This document shows positions 59,152 to 64,000 of a stretch of 64,000 nucleotides of DNA, in pieces; the first letter of the stretch is position 1, and each line of letters starts with the position of its first letter. The notes under the pieces were generated by a model, which saw only the letters and a program-made list of their open reading frames with translations, ran no database searches and was not told where the DNA came from. This stretch comes from Novakomyces olei (lineage: Eukaryota > Ascomycota > Novakomycetes > Novakomycetales > Novakomycetaceae): positions 372,001-436,000 of the forward strand of contig JADEYG010000003.1 in the NCBI GenBank assembly GCA_016906335.1, read 5' to 3'. The translations under genes were made by a program, and so were the position numbers.

Positions 59152-60150
59152 ACGAGAGACTAAATGCATAAAATTTCCTTTATATTTACATGGCCTTTAT
59201 GTGCGGGCTCATAAAGTTTGCCTGACTAATAATTGCTTTGTTTTTTTTTTTTTTTGCCTCTTGAAGATTTTGAATCATGCTTTTGAACCGATTTACTGCT
59301 CACAGTTTCTAATCTCCTGATCGCTTTCCTAGTATACAAATATTATCAGCTTACCTGGCAGTCTATATATAACTGTATTGATCCTGATATCAGTTTGTCC
59401 TGTACAAGTTTCAACATAACTTTGTGAATTTTTATTGTTTGCTTCCATCCTTTGTATTTAAAAATAAAATGGTTTCGGAGTAAATGAATTTATAAAATTT
59501 GAACTGAAATAGGCCAATAAATTATTTACTTTTTTTTTGGTTTGGTATATTACAGTTAGCATTAGCTTCAATTAATAGATTGGACCACAGATGAAAGACC
59601 GCCAAGAATCAATACAGGAGACACATAAATTTTATTTAGTGGGTTATGCTTTAAAATGCTGATCATTCACTCACTTGCAAATGCTGCACGGGCAAAGAGC
59701 TTTAAATGTGGCTCGTACATTATTATTATTATTGTTATTATTATTATTATTATTTTATTCTATTAATATTATTAATCATCAGATAACAGTCGGAATAAAT
59801 TTGCTTAAAAAGTAGCACAAATACAGCCCCAAAACAAGAGACAGCAAAGCAAGGAGAATAAAGCAAGGAGAATCCCCGTTTGCCCTTGGCGCGATAGATA
59901 GATATATGTATGTATGTATTATATATATAACAGTAATTCCACTAAGAGTAAGGGCTAAAGTATCGGCGAGCTAATGGATACGGTAATGCTCCCCCAACCT
60001 TTTCTGTTCGTATTGGTAAAATAGAGGCCCAGTGTGCAGTAAACCCAATATAAAAATTATAGTATAATAAATACGCGAGATTAATAATAATCGAGTAAAT
60101 AACGAAAAAAAGGAAGCAGCTAGCCTACCTAATAAACCCCCTCCCCAACC
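59152..60150. other. Intergenic region with simple repeats
   Basis: About 1 kb. (TTA)n repeats lie at about 59717-59755 and a GATAGATAGATATATGTATGTATG run near 59892-59918. No gene recognised; it ends in the C-rich leader (CCCCCTCCCCAACC) of the next gene. Confidence 0.5.
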
Positions 60151-63084
60151 ATGTTTTGGCGGCTAGGTGGGTTCGGGTTTCATAATGTTTCGGCTATTGA
60201 TCAGTTACTGGAGAAGCCTCAGGAGGAAATCAGCTTAGAGGAGATTTTGGACGAGGAGACTGTCCTTGAAGAGTGCAAGCAGGCCAATTCGAAATTAATC
60301 GAGTACCTGCGGCAGGATGAGATTCTGGACAAGTTAATGCGATACGTCGTGGCAGACACGGACGTGAATGCTGCGGCTCCGAACGCGTCAGAGGAGATAA
60401 CCTCTGCTTCGGCTTCGACTCCTGTCTCACTGAGGTACGCGTATATTGCCAGTGAGATTCTATCGTGTGATGTTTGGAGTATTTGCGAGGCAATTGTGGA
60501 AAACGAGCCTATGCTACGTGAATTTTGGTCTTTTTTGGACAGAGATGCGCCTCTAAACCCGTTGCAGGCGTCGTATTTCACCAAAGTTAATGAGCAGCTA
60601 TTGGAGAAAAAGACGGATTTCATGATCCCCTTTATCAAATCTATCCCCGATATAGTGCAAAAGATCCTGAACCATATCGATACGAGTGCAATAATGGACC
60701 TTTTACTCAAGCTCATCAGTATGGAAAAGTTTGATCCTGGAGAGACGGCTGTTGTTGATTGGCTGTACGACCAGCATTTAATCGATTTGCTTATGGATAA
60801 GATGTCTGCTTATGTGGACCCGGACACGCAGTCTACGGTGGCCGATGTTCTCAAGGCAATTATCGCTATTTCTGCAAACTCAACTGAACAGGGTGTAATT
60901 GGACCTAATTCGTTATCCCGAGCTCTTGTTTCTGGACCTATGATTGAGAAGCTTATTTCTTTTATGCTCCATCCAACTGCTCCGCACTCTACAGCGAGTC
61001 TCACAAACGGTGTTTCGATTATCATTGAGCTTATCAGGAAAAACAACAGCGACTACGACGTTCAGCCCGTATTGAATCTGCCCATCAGTGTGAAGCAGCC
61101 AACGATTCGTGATCCTGTTTACCTGGGGACTATGCTCCGACTGTTTTCCGAGAATATTTCTCGATTTCAAGAACTGCTTGAGCACCCAAAGAATACAAAG
61201 GATGAGGTATTAACGACTTTTGGGAAAATTAAACCGTTGGGCTTTGAAAGATTCCGTATCTGTGAACTGTATGCAGAACTATTACACTGCAGTAATATGG
61301 GTCTGCTGAACGATCCGGATGGAGAGATTATGGTGGCTGAACGTGACATGGCCCGCGAGCTGTTGAGAGAGCGTGAAAAGGCCGCTCTTTTAGGTGATGA
61401 AAAGCCAGAACATAATGAGGATAGCAATGAGGACGAGAAAAGGTTGTCTGCAGGTAATTCTGCTGCTGAAACAGACAAAGGCTCTGGATCGAACGAGAAA
61501 GAGTCTGATTCTGACCATTCTGCTTTACCCTCAGAGGGCTTACAAGAGAAAGCTGGAGACGATCATCATCGAGACATATCGCTACAGTCTTCTCACGGGG
61601 AAAACGAAGAAGAAAAAATTAGCCCAGTAGACGATGACGATGAATTAGCTATTGACGAGGCGGAAGCAGAGTCTGGCAAAGAGCAGAATTCAGAAATACC
61701 CTCGGAATATGGAGACCACGAGTTTTACATTGAGTTTCCGCCAAAGGAAAGAGAGACTTTACAGGCTCTAACGGCCCGTGTCTCTCGAGGGCCAATCGTT
61801 GGCGATTTGTTAAAGATGCAATTTGTAGAGCATCGAGTCGTGCCGCGGATACTGGTAAGTTTTCACTTTCTGATTATCGATTAGTGTATTTGACTATGTC
61901 TGAATAGGTTTGAATACAGCTAAAATGTTTATTAATTTTTTATTTACATTATTTACGTTTTTTAAATTTATATTAAATTTATTGTTTATACTAACCAATC
62001 ACAGACACTCTTTTTCGAATACCCCTGGAACAATTTTCTTCACAATGTTGTATACGACGTGATCCAGCAAGTATTCGGAGGCCCGATGGCCAAAGGTTTC
62101 AATAGAAGTTTAGCTATTGATGTATTTGTGGAGGGCCGAATATGTGAGCTTATTGTTGAGGGCCAAAAGAAAAACGATGAAGCAATGGCAGGCTCTCCCG
62201 GCGTTCGTCTCGGCTACATGGGCCATTTAACCCTAATTGCGGACGAAATTGTCAAATTTACAGAGCGCTACCACCCAATAGAGCTCTTTTCCGCACAAGT
62301 CCATGAGCGTGTAATGAACGCAGAGTGGATAAATTTTGTGGACGACGTCTTGCAGGCAACGAGGGCACGGGACAACCTTATCCTCGGAGGCGAAAGACCT
62401 TCGACTCCGCTTATACGGACATCCAGCCCAGATTTGTCCCTGCAAGAGACTGACCCTTACTTGTCTGGCAAATCGTTCATGGAGATGTCATTGGACAGCA
62501 ATTCGCACCTTATGAACTTTGATGATGACGATGATGAGGAGGAAGACGAAGATGAAGACGATGAAGACGAAGAAGATGAAGAAGAAATAGATCAAGGAGA
62601 CCAAGGCACAGGACCCCGGCACGGTCGGAGACGAAGACATGGTGCGAGTGAGGATACAGACGAGATCTCTCAGCGAATGCTATCAGCGTCACTTGGAGGG
62701 GACGATTCCGGGGACGAGGACCGGCTTGTTCGGCAGCCGAGCCATGCTTTTGACGATGCTGGACAAGACGGGGATCCGGATGTATTGAATAGACAAGGCG
62801 ATGGTGTTGACTTGGGGGACAACTACTCTCTTTTATTGAACAGGCACGAAGCAGGGCCGCCTGCCTATGATACGTCTGACGAAGAAGAGGATGAAGAAGA
62901 GCAGGAAGAGGCGAACCCGTACAGTGTACAGTTAAGTGACGATCATGGCGAGTTTGGCTTGCAGAGTCCACGGCCGGCGGAGGAGGCTCAGGATCACAGT
63001 GGGCAACTACCACAAGAACCAGAGAGCCAGACTGATCAGTATGGTCTGCGCGTCTCTGAGCATGAACTAGGAGAGGAACAGTGA
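60151..63084 (+). CDS. SIT4-associated protein (SAP155/SAP185/SAP190 family, PP6 regulatory subunit)
   Basis: Regulatory subunit of the PP6/Sit4 phosphatase, which works in G1 progression, TORC1 signalling and ER-Golgi traffic. Exons 60151-61854 and 62005-63084 give 927 residues. The opening MFWRLGGFGFHNVSAIDQLL and LEEILDEETVLEECKQANSK are family hallmarks. Helical-repeat SAPS sequence continues through YTVLG-type turns to EFLEHPKN-like RFQELLEHPKNTKDEV and GFERFRICELYAELLHCSNM. Intron 1 joins HRVVPRIL to TLFFEYPWNNFLHNVVYD. NAEWINFVDDVLQATRARDN closes the folded part. An acidic stretch (about residues 430-535) interrupts the SAPS domain and another run of Asp/Glu lies near 740-763. One gene seems to serve here, where budding yeast has four. 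Confidence 0.9.
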
Positions 63085-63876
63085 TCCTGGCAGTTTGGTC
63101 ACATTGCTTGTGGCAATGCTTTTGCTCGTCAAAACTTTTCTACTTTATCTCTTGTCTTTATCCTTTTATATTCATGTCATTTCATGCTTTATTCCATTTT
63201 CAATCAGGCATTATTTCTATTCAAGTTTGCCCGGCGTTTTATTGTCAGAACACGAAAATGGGAAGAGGCAAGACAATGTGTAAAGGTATTATTCCCTTCT
63301 CATTTATCCGTGTTTGCTTTTCAGTTCGATGGCCAGATTGAGATGGGCTGTTTTGATACATGGACGCTTGGCTTGAAGGCAAACGGTGGCCTAGAGTTGA
63401 ATGGAATTTCCCTCTTATATATATGAATCTACGTAGAGCGGGTATGTCAGAATGCCCTTTGGCATTGGTGTAAATTGTGTCATCAAATAATGTACATTAT
63501 TGTCAAACGTGTTTCTGCAAATATGCTCTTATGGATAGAAATTGGCTGTCTGCTCTGCAAGTTGCCTCGCGTCCAAGAGTAGTAGAATCATTTTACATCG
63601 ATGTCATCATCGGGCTGTATTTTCTATTTTCCTATACATACTCTGTATATTCTGTATATTCTGTATATTCTACATAATCAATATAATCAGTATATAACCG
63701 TATTTATTTTTCTATACATACTCTGTATATCTGTATTCCTATTTCTTTCATGTATACCCATATTATATACTTTAAACTTGCATTGCAATTCTCGCCAATC
63801 ACAAATCACAAATATAAACACTACAATAAACCGGCGAGATCCATCCAAAGACGGAGCAAAAGACTGAGCAAACGCA
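63085..63876. other. Intergenic region with (CTGTATATT)n repeat
   Basis: About 790 bases. A nine-base unit, CTGTATATT, is repeated at about 63643-63672, and a related CTCTGTATATCTGTAT lies near 63720-63735. No gene recognised. Confidence 0.5.
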
Positions 63877-64000
63877 ATGCTTCACGCGGCTCGCCGTAGC
63901 AGTCTCGTAAAGAGCAGTCAGCTCAATTTACGTACATTTGCTACAGTAACAGATCCGCCTGCCCCGCCAAAGCGAACATCGTTTGGAAACTTGTCGGATC
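63877..64000 (+). CDS. Probable NADH:ubiquinone oxidoreductase 51 kDa subunit, N-terminus (partial)
   Basis: Forty-one codons reach the right edge. The first part (MLHAARRSSLVKSSQLNLRT) is basic and Ser/Leu/Ala-rich with no acidic residue, like a mitochondrial presequence. The mature-looking part FATVTDPPAPPKRTSFGNLS resembles the start of the fungal NDUFV1/Nuo51 flavoprotein, which continues SDQDRIFTNLYG in relatives. The call rests on memory of that short stretch, so it is moderate. The rest of the gene is outside the window. If right, the organism has respiratory complex I. Confidence 0.55.
   Translation, partial: MLHAARRSSLVKSSQLNLRTFATVTDPPAPPKRTSFGNLSD

Overview
The window is ordinary-looking, gene-dense nuclear DNA of a fungus, most likely an ascomycete. 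Almost every locus is a single-copy eukaryotic gene. Introns are short, with GTA(A/T)G-type donors and a CTAAC/CTAAT branch box just before the AG. The ribosomal-protein promoters carry the HomolD (CAGTCACA) and HomolE (ACCCTACCCT) boxes best known from fission yeast. The encoded ubiquitin matches my memory of the budding-yeast form. A probable complex I subunit (NDUFV1) starts at the right edge. Complex I is absent from Schizosaccharomyces and Saccharomyces, so I favour a Taphrinomycotina-like or other early-branching filamentous or dimorphic ascomycete. This placement is inference. I see no CRISPR array, tRNA, rRNA, transposon or virus-like element.

Layout. 1-12 kb: the first exon of an amino-acid permease leaving the left edge; an amidohydrolase divergent from a urate/xanthine permease; the mRNA export receptor Mex67; agmatinase. 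12-24 kb: a large GT2 beta-glycan synthase, a 2.3 kb gap, an aldo-keto reductase, a C2H2 zinc-finger protein, and DPH6 head-to-head with RIB7. 25-35 kb: a FAHD1-type hydrolase, an eight-exon M1 aminopeptidase, a DenD-type dehydrogenase, and an F-box/LRR protein ending in a CaaX box. 35-38.4 kb: a ribosomal-protein cluster (P1, S18, L4). 40-49 kb: a hybrid histidine kinase, a class-I glutamine amidotransferase and an eight-unit polyubiquitin gene. 49-64 kb: sorting nexin Snx4, an F-box/WD40 protein, a Sct1/Gpt2 acyltransferase, GDP-mannose pyrophosphorylase, a SIT4-associated protein, and the start of NDUFV1.

Functional themes. Several genes serve nitrogen use (amino-acid permease, urate/xanthine permease, amidohydrolase, agmatinase). 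Several serve cell-wall and membrane building (GT2 synthase, GDP-mannose supply, glycerolipid acyltransferase). Others serve protein turnover (two SCF receptors, polyubiquitin, aminopeptidase, Snx4) and translation (ribosomal proteins, DPH6). Apart from divergent promoter pairs they do not form one pathway cluster, and I found no clear novel multi-gene system. The more unusual points are intron placement (introns directly after ATG, runs of micro-exons), a prenylation motif on an F-box protein, a zinc finger with a 28-residue insert, and several simple-repeat promoters. Exon boundaries were placed by hand from splice signals and reading frame; a wrong call at any one junction is possible.
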